Assembly (NCBI RefSeq): GCF_001279525.1
Contig: NZ_LGDY01000094.1
Coordinates: forward strand, 1 to 64,000
From: Nocardia sp. NRRL S-836
GTDB taxonomy: Bacteria; Actinomycetota; Actinomycetes; Mycobacteriales; Pseudonocardiaceae
DNA length: 64,000 bases
Direction: 5' to 3'
In this document: positions 24,332 through 32,170 of the stretch, in pieces
Layout: each line of letters begins with the position of its first letter
Numbering within the stretch: the first letter of the stretch is position 1
Made by a program: the position numbers and the translations under genes
The notes under the pieces: generated by a model
Database searches by the model: none
Seen by the model: only the letters and a program-made list of their open reading frames with translations
What the model was told of the DNA's origin: nothing

Positions 24332-24988
24332 GTGACGTTCGACGACTTCTGGGCGGCGAGCCGGTTCTCGCCGCTGCACCAGCGGCGCCTCGGCGACCAG
24401 CTGCGCGACTTCCGCCCGCGGCCGCCACTGGTCGACCCGCTGGAGCTGCCGAGCGTGCCGCAGCCGTTGCCCAGGCCGTCCGACCGCCTGCAACGCCTGT
24501 TCCGCGACCGGCGCAGCACCCGTGAGTTCGCCACGACCCCGTTGAGCCGCAAGGAGCTCGGCACGGTCCTCGGGGCGCTGGGCGACGCGAGCTTTCCGTC
24601 GGCGGGCGGGCTGAACCCGTTGCGCTGCTACGCCTTCGTCGGCGGCCGCGCGGTCCGGTACGACATCGCCCGCCACGCGCTGCAGGACATCCGCGCGGCA
24701 CCCGCGAACCTCCCCGAGATCCTCGGCACGCCGGACGTCCCGCCGCTCACGATCGTGCTGGTGCTGGCCGATGCCGAGGTCTTCGCGAAGTACGGCGAAC
24801 GCGCCGGCCGGTTCGGCCTGGTCGAGGCCGGCGCGGCGGCCCAGAACATCTGCCTCCGCCTGGCACAGCAGAAACTCGGCGGCTACCTGCTCGGCGGCGT
24901 AGCGGACAACGAGGTTCTTCACTCGTTGGGCTTACCGCGAGACCTCCGCGTGGCCACCGCGATCGCATGCGGTCACCTGCTCATCTGA
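24332..24988 (+). CDS. SagB-type FMN azoline dehydrogenase
   Basis: A 218-aa nitroreductase-fold flavoenzyme of the SagB/ThcOx branch, which oxidises azolines to thiazoles/oxazoles. FMN-site features are FRDRRSTREFATTPLS (residues about 56-72), SAGGLNPLRCYAFV (90-103) and GRFGLVEAGAAAQNICLRLA (159-178). A Lys-Tyr pair (Lys153-Tyr154, FAKYGERAG) sits where catalytic Lys-Tyr is found in characterised azoline oxidases. The start is GTG 24332, three bases after the YcaO stop; it is the last gene of the tightly packed five-gene unit. Its presence predicts aromatic azoles rather than azolines in the product. Confidence 0.92.
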   Translation: MTFDDFWAASRFSPLHQRRLGDQLRDFRPRPPLVDPLELPSVPQPLPRPSDRLQRLFRDRRSTREFATTPLSRKELGTVLGALGDASFPSAGGLNPLRCYAFVGGRAVRYDIARHALQDIRAAPANLPEILGTPDVPPLTIVLVLADAEVFAKYGERAGRFGLVEAGAAAQNICLRLAQQKLGGYLLGGVADNEVLHSLGLPRDLRVATAIACGHLLI

Positions 24989-25072
24989 CGTTCACCGCAT
25001 CGTGTCTACCAAAGACGCCCGATCACCAGCTACAACAAAGCGAGACCCCGCTCACACACCGAGGAGCTCGCC

Positions 25073-25540
25073 ATGTCGAAGACCCTGCGCTCGGCGTTCG
25101 TGGGCGCCGCGGCGTCCCTGGCCCTGATCTTCACCGGCGTCCCGGCCCAGGCCGTGGACGTCGTCGCGGTGACCGACGACTACGTTTTCACGAAGACCCT
25201 CAGCCAGTTCACGACACTGCGCGCCCAGCAGCCCTACGCCGGTGAGCTCGACTGGTCGTCGGACGGCTGCTCGTACTCGCCGGACAAGCCGTTCGGCTTC
25301 AAGTTCCTGCCCGCCTGCCACCGCCACGACTTCGGCTACCGCAACTTCAAGCGGCAGTCGCGGTTCAGCGAGGAGAACCGGCTGCGCATCGACAACCGCT
25401 TCAAGTCCGACATGTACGGCATCTGCGCCGGCAGCTGGAGCTGCAACCGCACCGCGGACGTGTACTACGCGGCCGTGCGCCAGTTCGGTGGCACCGGCTC
25501 GTCGACCGCCGCCACCCTGCAGGAGGCGGGCCTGAGGTAG
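25073..25540 (+). CDS. Secreted prokaryotic phospholipase A2
   Basis: A 155-aa exported enzyme of the actinobacterial (group XIV) phospholipase A2 family, which releases the sn-2 fatty acid of phospholipids with calcium. The signal peptide spans residues 1-27 (SKTLRSAFVGAAASLALIFT, then GVPAQA). The mature protein shows LDWSSDGCSYSPDKPFGFKF and the catalytic CHRHDFGYRNF (His-Asp), plus a second acidic site RIDNRFKSDMYGIC. Four cysteines give two disulphides. GAGGAG precedes ATG 25073. It lies 84 bp after the SagB gene on the same strand and is followed by a terminator-like hairpin. A role with the neighbouring TOMM is conceivable, because both would act on membranes, but nothing in the sequence proves it. 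Confidence 0.92.
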   Translation: MSKTLRSAFVGAAASLALIFTGVPAQAVDVVAVTDDYVFTKTLSQFTTLRAQQPYAGELDWSSDGCSYSPDKPFGFKFLPACHRHDFGYRNFKRQSRFSEENRLRIDNRFKSDMYGICAGSWSCNRTADVYYAAVRQFGGTGSSTAATLQEAGLR

Positions 25541-25575
25541 AGCGCCTGGGATTGTCAGACCCCCTGAGTACGGTC

Positions 25576-25611
25576 GGACGCAGGGTTCCCAACCCGGGGA
25601 ATCCTGCGTCC
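25576..25611 (+). terminator. Terminator-like hairpin after phospholipase A2
   Basis: Arms GGACGCAGGGTTCCC (25576-25590) and GGGAATCCTGCGTCC (25597-25611) pair over 15 bp with one wobble and a 6-nt loop, 35 bp after the stop codon. Confidence 0.65.
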
Positions 25612-25624
25612 GGGGGGACCGACC

Positions 25625-26040
25625 ATGACCACCGCACCACCTCGAACCACTACCGCACCGCCCGAAGCCCCGGGCAGGCCGTCCGTCCGCCTGGTGTGGC
25701 GCGACTCGGCGGCGGTCACGTCGGCGCTGACCACCCCGCCCGAGCCCGCGCTGGTCGAACCGATGCACCGCGCCCGCCCGTGCGTGCTCACCCCGCGCAG
25801 GGCAGTCGAGTACCCGACGAAGCACGAGACACCGGAAGGCGTCTCCCGCGACGGCTGGCCGGACGTCGCGGAGGTGACCAAGATCGGCGGCTGGCCGTTC
25901 TGGTACGCGTCGGGACCGGGCGGCGCGGAGTGCCCCGAATGCGGCACCGAGCGGGAGTTACTCCTGTCGCTGAACACGATCGAGCAGACCCGGCCGCACC
26001 CCACGACACCGGTCGGCTGGCGGTTCGCGGGTGACGGTGC
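25625..26040 (+). pseudogene. Unknown gene truncated by an IS remnant
   Basis: A frame from ATG 25625 with GC-rich third positions codes about 138 residues: a Thr/Pro-rich start (TAPPRTTTAPPEAPGRP), then a soluble part with a possible zinc knuckle (GGAECPECGTERELL) and VAEVTKIGGWPFWYASG. At about 26040 the sequence becomes recognisable IS5-family transposase in a different frame, so the natural 3' end seems lost. The frame stays open beyond this only by chance. I do not recognise the family; the CPEC pair and the WPFWY segment recall actinobacterial DUF1963-like or zinc-ribbon proteins, but this is weak. Confidence 0.5.
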
Positions 26041-26049
26041 CCCGAACGC

Positions 26050-26259
26050 GTCGACCAGATCGCCCGCCGCAAAACCAAGGGCTCGGCCGGCGGCAGGTCA
26101 CCGGCTTTCGGCGCGGATCTTCACAAGATGCGCAACGTGGTCGAGCGCTGCTTCAACCGCCTCAAGCAGTTCCGCGGCCTGGCAACCAGGTTCGCCCAAC
26201 GAGCCGCCTATCACCGAGCCGAGATCATCTTGGCCTGCATCGTCCTTCACCTCCGGTGA
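26050..26259 (+). pseudogene. IS5-family transposase, C-terminal fragment
   Basis: The reading frame ending at TGA 26257-26259 codes VDQIARRKTKGSAGGRSPA ... ERCFNRLKQFRGLATRF ... AEIILACIVLHLR, the C-terminal end of an IS5-like DDE transposase. It includes the Glu (in VVERCFN) that completes the catalytic triad. Everything upstream of about residue -2 of this fragment is missing, so it cannot be active. Its stop codon is followed directly by an IS-end-like sequence (26259-26273). Confidence 0.8.
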
Positions 26260-26273
26260 AGATCCACAGGACA
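26259..26273 (+). repeat. IS terminal repeat (right end)
   Basis: AAGATCCACAGGACA, next to the transposase C-terminal fragment, matches AAGATCCGCAGAACA at 27209-27223 beside the N-terminal fragment at 13 of 15 positions. Read outward from each transposase end, the two have the same orientation, as terminal inverted repeats should. Confidence 0.6.
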
Positions 26274-26452
26274 GGGCCTCACCAGATCACCCTTGCCTTG
26301 GTGGACGGGGAACTGGCCCTGGCCGATCCGCGTCCAGGACCGCCCGGGACGCTCCTGGTGGTCCAGGACGCGAGCGTGCCGCCCGAACGCGGGCAACGCG
26401 GGCGTCGGCATCAGCTGCTTCGGTACCGGCACCGCGGCCGTTCAGTGGCGTG

Positions 26453-26998
26453 TCATTCCACTCGGTGGCCGGTGTGGTCGCGCACGACCTTGCCCTCGGC
26501 GTCGACCGCGCGGAAGCCGCTGTGGCCCTTGGAGGAGAACGAGGTCAGAAACATCGGCAGTGCGACGAACAAGCCGAGCAGTACGACGATCAGTGCCTTG
26601 ACGAACGGAGAGAAGAACGGCGCCTGCGTCGCGCCGACGACCAGCAGCGCCACCACGATCGAGGCGGCGAGCAACTTCCGCCGGCGTGCCGTGACCGCCG
26701 CGGCGCTGCGGAGTTCCAGCAGGAAGTTCTGCCCGCAGGTGGGGCAGACGAGCCGGACAGTGCGAATGCCCTGGTCGGGGCGTTCGAGGGTGAACGAGTG
26801 CATGGCGCTCTTGTTGCCCGTCACCACTGGGCCGCTGATCACCTCCAGGACGTGACCCATCGTGAATCGGATGGTCTTGCCTGGTTCCGGTGCCACGAAC
26901 ACTCCGCTCCGCGTGTTGCCTGTGAGCACATGGTGCAGGCCGTGGGTCGTCCCGAGGGGCATCTCGACCGAGATTGCTCCAGACGGACCTTCGGTCAC
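26453..26998 (-). CDS. Membrane protein with a CPTC zinc-ribbon-like motif, unknown
   Basis: A 181-aa protein. Residues 1-75 form a soluble beta-rich part (SGVFVAPEPGKTIRFTMGHV), followed by LVCPTCGQNFLLELRS. Two close hydrophobic helices follow (LLAASIVVALLVVGATQAPF; FVKALIVVLLGLFVALPMFL), then a basic soluble tail (KGHSGFRAVDAEGKVVRDHT). Only one CxxC is present, so zinc binding would need a dimer. It sits between two transposase fragments of the IS graveyard. I do not recognise the family. ATG 26998 is the only reasonable start. It may be cargo or simply the original resident between two insertions. Confidence 0.65.
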   Translation of the reverse strand: MTEGPSGAISVEMPLGTTHGLHHVLTGNTRSGVFVAPEPGKTIRFTMGHVLEVISGPVVTGNKSAMHSFTLERPDQGIRTVRLVCPTCGQNFLLELRSAAAVTARRRKLLAASIVVALLVVGATQAPFFSPFVKALIVVLLGLFVALPMFLTSFSSKGHSGFRAVDAEGKVVRDHTGHRVE

Positions 26999-27004
26999 CG
27001 CCGC

Positions 27005-27164
27005 TCAGGACGCACACCGTCCGGGCAGGTCACGCCAACGGGGCGCCGGTGCGTTCCTTCCACAGGATCGCGTTGATCACCTGCCGGTGGCTGCGCCACC
27101 GGCCACCGCGCTGCCCGCTCTGCGCGGGCAGCAACGGCGAGATCGCAGCCCAGGCCTTGTCAGC
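27005..27164 (-). pseudogene. IS5-family transposase, N-terminal fragment with frameshift
   Basis: Read on the minus strand, the sequence codes ADKAWAAISPLLPAQSGQ, then HRQVINAILWKERTGAP, the N-terminal DNA-binding part of an IS5-like transposase. One extra base then shifts the frame (an in-frame TGA at 27032-27030); in the shifted frame WRDLPG follows as expected, and the homology stops by 27005. No catalytic domain is left. The start codon region is also degenerate. It is probably a copy of the same family as the C-terminal fragment at 26050, not its other half, because the two are on opposite strands. Confidence 0.75.
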
Positions 27165-27208
27165 TCACCACGTCCGACCACACACCATCATCTGCACACG
27201 ATCATGCA

Positions 27209-27223
27209 AAAGATCCGCAGAAC
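27209..27223 (-). repeat. IS terminal repeat (left end), abutting ftsK
   Basis: AAGATCCGCAGAACA ends 5 bp before the ftsK stop codon (27229-27231). It matches the IS end at 26259-26273. The insertion therefore landed at the very end of ftsK without cutting into recognised domains. Confidence 0.6.
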
Positions 27224-27228
27224 ACCGA

Positions 27229-29622
27229 CTAGTCGTCGTCGGCCGGTCCGCCACCACGCATCAGGTAGATCACCGACTCCAGCTCGTCCGGCTTGATCAG
27301 CACCTCACGTGCCTTCGAGCCCTCGGACGGCCCGACCACGCCCCGCGTCTCCAGGAGGTCCATGAGCCGACCGGCTTTCGCGAAGCCGACCCGCAGCTTG
27401 CGCTGCAGCATCGACGTCGAGCCGAACTGCGACGTCACGATCAGCTCCGTGGCCTGGACGAGCAGCTCCAGGTCGTCGCCGATGTCGGCGTCGATCTCCT
27501 TCTTCTCGCCGGCCTTGGCCGCCGTGACGCCGTCGGTGTACTCGGGCTGCGCCTGGTTCTTCGTGAAGTCGACGATCTGGGAGATCTCCTCGTCCCCCAC
27601 GAACGCGCCCTGGATGCGCACCGGCTTGCCGGCACCCATCGGCAGGTAGAGCCCGTCGCCCATGCCGATCAGCTTCTCGGCACCCGGCTGGTCGAGGATG
27701 ACCCGCGAGTCGGTGAGCGACGACGTGGCGAACGCCAGTCGTGACGGCACGTTCGTCTTGATCAGGCCGGTCACGACGTCGACGGACGGGCGCTGCGTCG
27801 CCAGCACGAGGTGGATGCCCGCCGCGCGCGCTTTCTGCGTGATGCGCACGATGGCGTCTTCCACGTCGCGCGGCGCGGTCATCATGAGGTCGGCGAGCTC
27901 GTCGACGATCGCCATGATGTACGGGTACGGGCGGTAGACGCGTTCGGATCCGGGCGGCGCGGCGATCTCACCGGTCTTGACCTTGCGGTTGAAGTCGTCG
28001 ATGTGGCGCACCCGGTTGACCTGCATGTCCTGGTAGCGCTGTTCCATCTCCTCGACCAGCCACGCCAGGGCCGCCGCGGCCTTCTTCGGCTGCGTGATGA
28101 TCGGCGTGATCAGGTGCGGGATGCCCTCGTACGGCGTCAGCTCGACCATCTTCGGGTCGATCAGGATCATCCGGACCTCGTCCGGCGTCGCACGCGACAG
28201 CAGGGAGACCAGCATCGAGTTGACGAACGACGACTTACCGGAACCCGTGGAGCCCGCGACCAGCAGGTGCGGCATCTTGGTCAGGTTCGCGGTGACCATG
28301 TGGCCCTCGATGTCCTTGCCGAGGCCGATCACCATCGGGTGCGTGTCCTTCAACGTCGACGGCGCGCGCAGCACGTCGCCGAGCCGCACCATCTCGCGGT
28401 CGCTGTTGGGGACCTCGATGCCGACCGCGGACTTGCCGGGGATCGGCGCGAGCAGCCGGACGTTGTCGGTGGCGACCGCGTAGGCGATGTTCTTGGTCAG
28501 CGCGGTGATCTTCTCGACCTTCACGCCGGGGCCGAGCTCGACCTCGTACCGCGTGACCGTCGGGCCGCGCGTGAAGCCGGTGACCTGGGCGTCGATCGAG
28601 AACTGGTCCAGCACCCCGGTGATGGCCTCGATCATCTGGTCGTTGGCCTTGCTGCGGGCCTTGGGCGCGTCGCCGTCCTTGAGGATGTTCGGCGGCGGCA
28701 GCTGGTAGTCGCCCTCGACGGCGCGCACGGCCATCTCCGGAGCGGCGGCAGCGGCCTTCTTCGGCTCTTTCGGCTCCTTCGGCACGGGCCTGGGCGCCGG
28801 TTCCGGCTCGTCCACCGGCAGCTCGGCCTGCGGCTGCTCCTCCACGGGCACGGCGGCCTGGCGCCGGCGCGACGGGCGCCGCAGCTTGACCGGCTTCGGC
28901 TCTTCCTCGGCCTCCTCGTCGACGGCATCGAACTCGTCGGTCCGCGGCCGCGGGTGCAGCAGCGACCGGATCCGTTCGGGCGCCTGGCGGATCGGCGTGT
29001 GCGTCACGACCAGCAGCCCGTAGCCGAAGATCAGGAACAGCAGCGGCCCCGCCACCCACGACGTGAGGCCCTGCGCGAGGAACCCACCGGCCAGATAACC
29101 GAGCGCCCCACCGGCGTCGCGGCGTTCGATCGGGTCCATCGGCAGGCCGCCGATGAGGTGGAACATGCCGAGCACGCCGATCATCATCAGCAACGAGCCG
29201 ATGATGAGCCGCGGCCGTGCGTCGGGCATCGGGTCCGTGCGCATCAACGTGACGCCGATGCCCAGCAACACGACCGGCACGATCACCGCGGGGAACCCGA
29301 CGGAGCTGCGCACGGCGACGTCCACCCACTGGCCGACGGGCCCGCCCGCCTGCCACCACACACCGGTGCCCGTCACGAACGCGAGCGCGATCAGCAGCAG
29401 TCCGAGCCCGTCGCGGCGATGCTCGGGATCGAGGTCCTTGGTACGGCTGACGGTGCGCACGACACCACCGACACCACGTCCCAGCCCACCCCACACGGCG
29501 CTGATAACGCCGCCGCTCTTGCGTGGAGCGGGCTTTCTGGACGCGGTGGATCGCGCCCGCGGCTTGGCTGGTGCTTTGCCGCGTGACGTGGTCTTTCTCG
29601 AAGTCCCTGTACGCCCGGCCAT
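27229..29622 (-). CDS. ftsK: DNA translocase FtsK/SpoIIIE
   Basis: A 797-aa septum-located DNA pump that clears chromosome from the closing septum. About four membrane helices lie in residues 70-215, followed by a Pro/Lys/Glu-rich linker (residues about 225-310), the alpha/beta motor with Walker A AGSTGSGKSSFVNSMLV near residue 455, Walker B YIMAIVDELADLMM near residue 575, and a C-terminal gamma winged helix (SMLQRKLRVGFAKAGRLMDL) that reads polar DNA motifs. The basic Ala/Arg/Lys N-terminus (GRTGTSRKTTSRGKAPAKPR) is usual in actinobacteria. In related genomes ftsK is next to argA; here 6.2 kb of accessory DNA with IS remnants separates them. The IS end lies 5 bp from the stop codon. Confidence 0.96.
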   Translation of the reverse strand: MAGRTGTSRKTTSRGKAPAKPRARSTASRKPAPRKSGGVISAVWGGLGRGVGGVVRTVSRTKDLDPEHRRDGLGLLLIALAFVTGTGVWWQAGGPVGQWVDVAVRSSVGFPAVIVPVVLLGIGVTLMRTDPMPDARPRLIIGSLLMMIGVLGMFHLIGGLPMDPIERRDAGGALGYLAGGFLAQGLTSWVAGPLLFLIFGYGLLVVTHTPIRQAPERIRSLLHPRPRTDEFDAVDEEAEEEPKPVKLRRPSRRRQAAVPVEEQPQAELPVDEPEPAPRPVPKEPKEPKKAAAAAPEMAVRAVEGDYQLPPPNILKDGDAPKARSKANDQMIEAITGVLDQFSIDAQVTGFTRGPTVTRYEVELGPGVKVEKITALTKNIAYAVATDNVRLLAPIPGKSAVGIEVPNSDREMVRLGDVLRAPSTLKDTHPMVIGLGKDIEGHMVTANLTKMPHLLVAGSTGSGKSSFVNSMLVSLLSRATPDEVRMILIDPKMVELTPYEGIPHLITPIITQPKKAAAALAWLVEEMEQRYQDMQVNRVRHIDDFNRKVKTGEIAAPPGSERVYRPYPYIMAIVDELADLMMTAPRDVEDAIVRITQKARAAGIHLVLATQRPSVDVVTGLIKTNVPSRLAFATSSLTDSRVILDQPGAEKLIGMGDGLYLPMGAGKPVRIQGAFVGDEEISQIVDFTKNQAQPEYTDGVTAAKAGEKKEIDADIGDDLELLVQATELIVTSQFGSTSMLQRKLRVGFAKAGRLMDLLETRGVVGPSEGSKAREVLIKPDELESVIYLMRGGGPADDD

Positions 29623-29740
29623 GTGTATAAGGTAGTCCCTTGCGTCTCACCAGCCTCGTTCGCAACTGGGACGCGCGCGAAATCCCATGGTTCACCGGAT
29701 CGTGCACTGTGTCGTTCCGACACGCCGTACGCTGCCCCGC

Positions 29741-30514
29741 GTGTCCACACCGCTCTTCTGGCGCGTGCTCATGTCGATCGACCGCGGGCTCGTCGCGCTC
29801 ACCGGGAAGCTCGAGGTCTCCGGTGACATTCCACCCGAGCTGCTCGGCAAGCCGTTGCTGCTCGCCTCCAACCACATCGGCAACCTCGACCCGTTCGTGC
29901 TGATCGCGGCGTGCCGCAAGGTCGGGATCAACCCGCGCTTCATGCTCGCCGGCGGCCTGCTCGACGCCCCGGTCATGGGCCCGGCCCTGAAGGCGTGCGG
30001 CCACCTCCGCGTCGACCGCGCGTCCGCGAACGTCGGCGAGGCCATGCACCGCGCGGTGGAGGCACTGCAGAAGGGTGGCGATCCGATCGCCGTCTACCCC
30101 GAGGGCAAGATCACTCTCGACCCCGGCATGTGGCCGGAGCGCGGCAAGACCGGCGTGGCACGTATGGCGTTGGGCGGCGACATCCCGGTGATCCCCATCA
30201 GCCAGTGGGGCGCACACGAGGCCGTGTACTGGGGCAACCTGCACGTGAACAGCTGGAAGGACCTGCTGCCGTACCTGACGTCGTGGCTGTCGGCCGTCCG
30301 CAAACGCCCGACCTTCAAGGTCCACTTCGGCAAGCCGGTGGAACTGCGCGACCTGTCGGCGGACAGGGCGGGCGACGCCCGCCGCGCCCACGAACGCATC
30401 ATGCGCGCGATCACCGAGAACCTGGTGCCGCTGCGCCTGGACGAACCGGACGCCCCTCGCTTCCACGACCCAACCCGCCCGACAACCGGTTCCTCCCCTT
30501 GGCGGCCCGCCTGA
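29741..30514 (+). CDS. 1-acyl-sn-glycerol-3-phosphate acyltransferase (PlsC-like)
   Basis: A 257-aa membrane-associated acyltransferase adding the second acyl chain in phosphatidate synthesis or a related lipid. The catalytic HX4D motif is SNHIGNLDPFVLI near residue 48. The acyl-acceptor motifs FMLAGGLLDAPVMGPALK and IAVYPEGKIT (about residue 112) follow. GTG 29741 was chosen; TACGCT (29728-29733) lies 7 nt upstream, as for a leaderless start, and coding before it is unlikely. The 3' end overlaps the convergent membrane-protein gene by 104 bp, with both frames apparently intact, a longer overlap than usual. Confidence 0.9.
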   Translation: MSTPLFWRVLMSIDRGLVALTGKLEVSGDIPPELLGKPLLLASNHIGNLDPFVLIAACRKVGINPRFMLAGGLLDAPVMGPALKACGHLRVDRASANVGEAMHRAVEALQKGGDPIAVYPEGKITLDPGMWPERGKTGVARMALGGDIPVIPISQWGAHEAVYWGNLHVNSWKDLLPYLTSWLSAVRKRPTFKVHFGKPVELRDLSADRAGDARRAHERIMRAITENLVPLRLDEPDAPRFHDPTRPTTGSSPWRPA

Positions 30515-31091
30515 CCGAGTAGGCGATCACGGTGACCAACATCAGGAACGGCGCGGGACTACCCGTGTAGACGCCGACCGCGAAGTCGGCCACCGGAACG
30601 ACCAACGCCAGCACGAACGCCTTCGCACTCGCCGTGGGCAACTTGACCTTCGGGTCCGCCCACGGCGTGCGCCCCCACGGCTTCGCGACGCTGAGCCACA
30701 CCTGGAACGAGAACGCACCGATCATGCACGCCGTCCCGACCGGCAACCACGGCGTGACCCGCCCTTCCGCGGCCGCGGCCAGGTTGTCGCTGAGGATGAA
30801 GATGCCGACGTAGAGCTGCCCGACGGTGATCACGAACTTCCCCATGACCCACCAGTGCCGGAAGTACCCCCACGGCGTCGTGGCGCTGAGCATCATGCCG
30901 GTGAACGCGCTGGCCGCCCCCATGAACGCGAGCACGTGGTGGTCGAGCACCCGCGCCATCCGGAACGCGCTGACGTCGCCCGTCTTCATGCCGTAGAGGT
31001 TCAGCGCCAGCAACGCCACGGCCTGGCTGAGCCAGCCGACCGACGTCACGACGTGCAGCCACACCACCAAAGTCCTCGCGCGCTTCGCCAT
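30411..31091 (-). CDS. Multi-pass membrane protein (DUF2269-like)
   Basis: A 226-aa integral membrane protein with about five or six helices, starting AKRARTLVVWLHVVTSVGWL. Conserved-looking histidines lie in or near helices (WLHVVTSVGW, LDHHVLAFMGAAS), resembling actinobacterial DUF2269-type proteins that may bind heme or copper. That functional idea is inference. A basic/Gly-rich tail (RRAAKGRNRLSGGLGRGSEG) overlaps the plsC-like gene by 104 bp. The ATG at 31091 is followed upstream (31097-31109) by GTAGG-TTG-CCTAC, a short palindrome suited to a TetR-type operator. No partner gene lies upstream on the same strand. Confidence 0.75.
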   Translation of the reverse strand: MAKRARTLVVWLHVVTSVGWLSQAVALLALNLYGMKTGDVSAFRMARVLDHHVLAFMGAASAFTGMMLSATTPWGYFRHWWVMGKFVITVGQLYVGIFILSDNLAAAAEGRVTPWLPVGTACMIGAFSFQVWLSVAKPWGRTPWADPKVKLPTASAKAFVLALVVPVADFAVGVYTGSPAPFLMLVTVIAYSVRRAAKGRNRLSGGLGRGSEGRPVRPGAAAPGSR

Positions 31092-31360
31092 GACATGTAG
31101 GTTGCCTACTTATCGCGGACCGCGCATCAGGGATCTCCCCTACTGCCCCGCCTCCGCCTGCCCACCGCACCCGTCCCACACGATCGGGTGACGCTTGTCC
31201 TGATCTGCCCGTGCCCTCGTCAGTCAGGTCATGGCAACACCAGAGCACCTGCCGACCGCCCGTACCCGAACGGGTGACCTTTGTCCGGATCCACGCCTTC
31301 GCTCGCCTGCGTATATGGAAGCGCGCGAGCCAGCCAACCCGACCGCAAGCCCGACACCGC
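31092..31360. other. Gene-free region with palindrome and imperfect direct repeats
   Basis: No supported gene. Next to the start at 31091 is the palindrome GTAGGTTGCCTAC (31097-31109). Two 25-bp imperfect direct repeats (31181-31205 and 31267-31291, 21/25 identical, core CGGGTGAC) lie 86 bp apart. Their role is unknown. Confidence 0.5.
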
Positions 31361-32170
31361 TCACCCCTCCCGCTCAGTCCTCCCGTTCCGGCCCTCCCGC
31401 TCAACCCGATCAAGCCACTCCCCGACCAGCGCACCGAACAACACCGGCTGCTCGATCTGCAGGTTGTGCCCCGCACAATCCAGCACGGCAAAGGAGGCAT
31501 GGGGATAGTGCGGCAACAACGCGTAGACATCCGCGTACCCCGTGATGTTGTCCTGCCGCCCGGTGAGGAACAACGCCGGCCGCTCGAACACCCCCAGCTC
31601 CGGCCCCTCGCTCAGGTCCCACCGCCGCTGCACCCGCTCCATCGCCGCGAGATCCGCGACCTGCAACCCCACCAGCACCTCGTCGGCGAACCGCCGTGCC
31701 ACCTCGGGCGTCTGCACCACGGCCATCGGCACGAACTCCTCGACCAGCACCGGATCCAGCTCCTCGACCCCGGCATCCGGCCACCGCACCTCCAACTCCG
31801 GCACCGTGCTCTCGGACCGCCGCAGGAACTTGCCCACCGGACACGACAACGCCAGCCCCGACACCTGCCCCGGCCGCCGATGCGCCAACGCCCGCGCGAG
31901 GTAGCCGCCGTACGACTGCCCCACCACCAGGAACGGCTCGGAGCCGATCTGCGCGTCGACGAACTGTTCAAGCGCGGCAAGCAGGTCGTCCGCCGAGGCC
32001 ACGTCACCCGCCGGCGACCTGCCCATGCCGGGCAGGTCCGGGTACAGCCGCCGGTAGCCGGGCCGCGCCGCGAACACCGGTTCCAGGCAGCCGAGCATCA
32101 GCCGGTGGTCAGGGGTCCAGCCGTGGATTGCGAGCACCGGGATTCCCGTGCCGACTTCTACGAAATGCAC
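31361..32170 (-). CDS. Alpha/beta hydrolase
   Basis: A 269-aa alpha/beta-hydrolase fold enzyme. The oxyanion region is VLAIHGWTPDHR near residue 13. The nucleophile elbow G-Q-S-Y-G-G (FLVVGQSYGGYLARAL) places Ser near residue 84; a late Asp (TGRQDNITGYADVY) and the catalytic His (LDCAGHNLQIEQP) complete the triad. No signal peptide, so it is cytoplasmic. The substrate is unknown; proline-iminopeptidase-like and ester hydrolases look alike at this level. The start is GTG 32170, and the product begins directly with the first strand (HFVEVGTGIP). The gene is isolated between the membrane-protein gene and the SARP gene. Confidence 0.87.
   Translation of the reverse strand: MHFVEVGTGIPVLAIHGWTPDHRLMLGCLEPVFAARPGYRRLYPDLPGMGRSPAGDVASADDLLAALEQFVDAQIGSEPFLVVGQSYGGYLARALAHRRPGQVSGLALSCPVGKFLRRSESTVPELEVRWPDAGVEELDPVLVEEFVPMAVVQTPEVARRFADEVLVGLQVADLAAMERVQRRWDLSEGPELGVFERPALFLTGRQDNITGYADVYALLPHYPHASFAVLDCAGHNLQIEQPVLFGALVGEWLDRVEREGRNGRTEREG

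Noticed and set aside
26274..26452. Open frame after the IS end with protein-like stretches
   Set aside because: No start signal and several frames equally open; may be a degraded 3' end of the truncated gene but cannot be supported.
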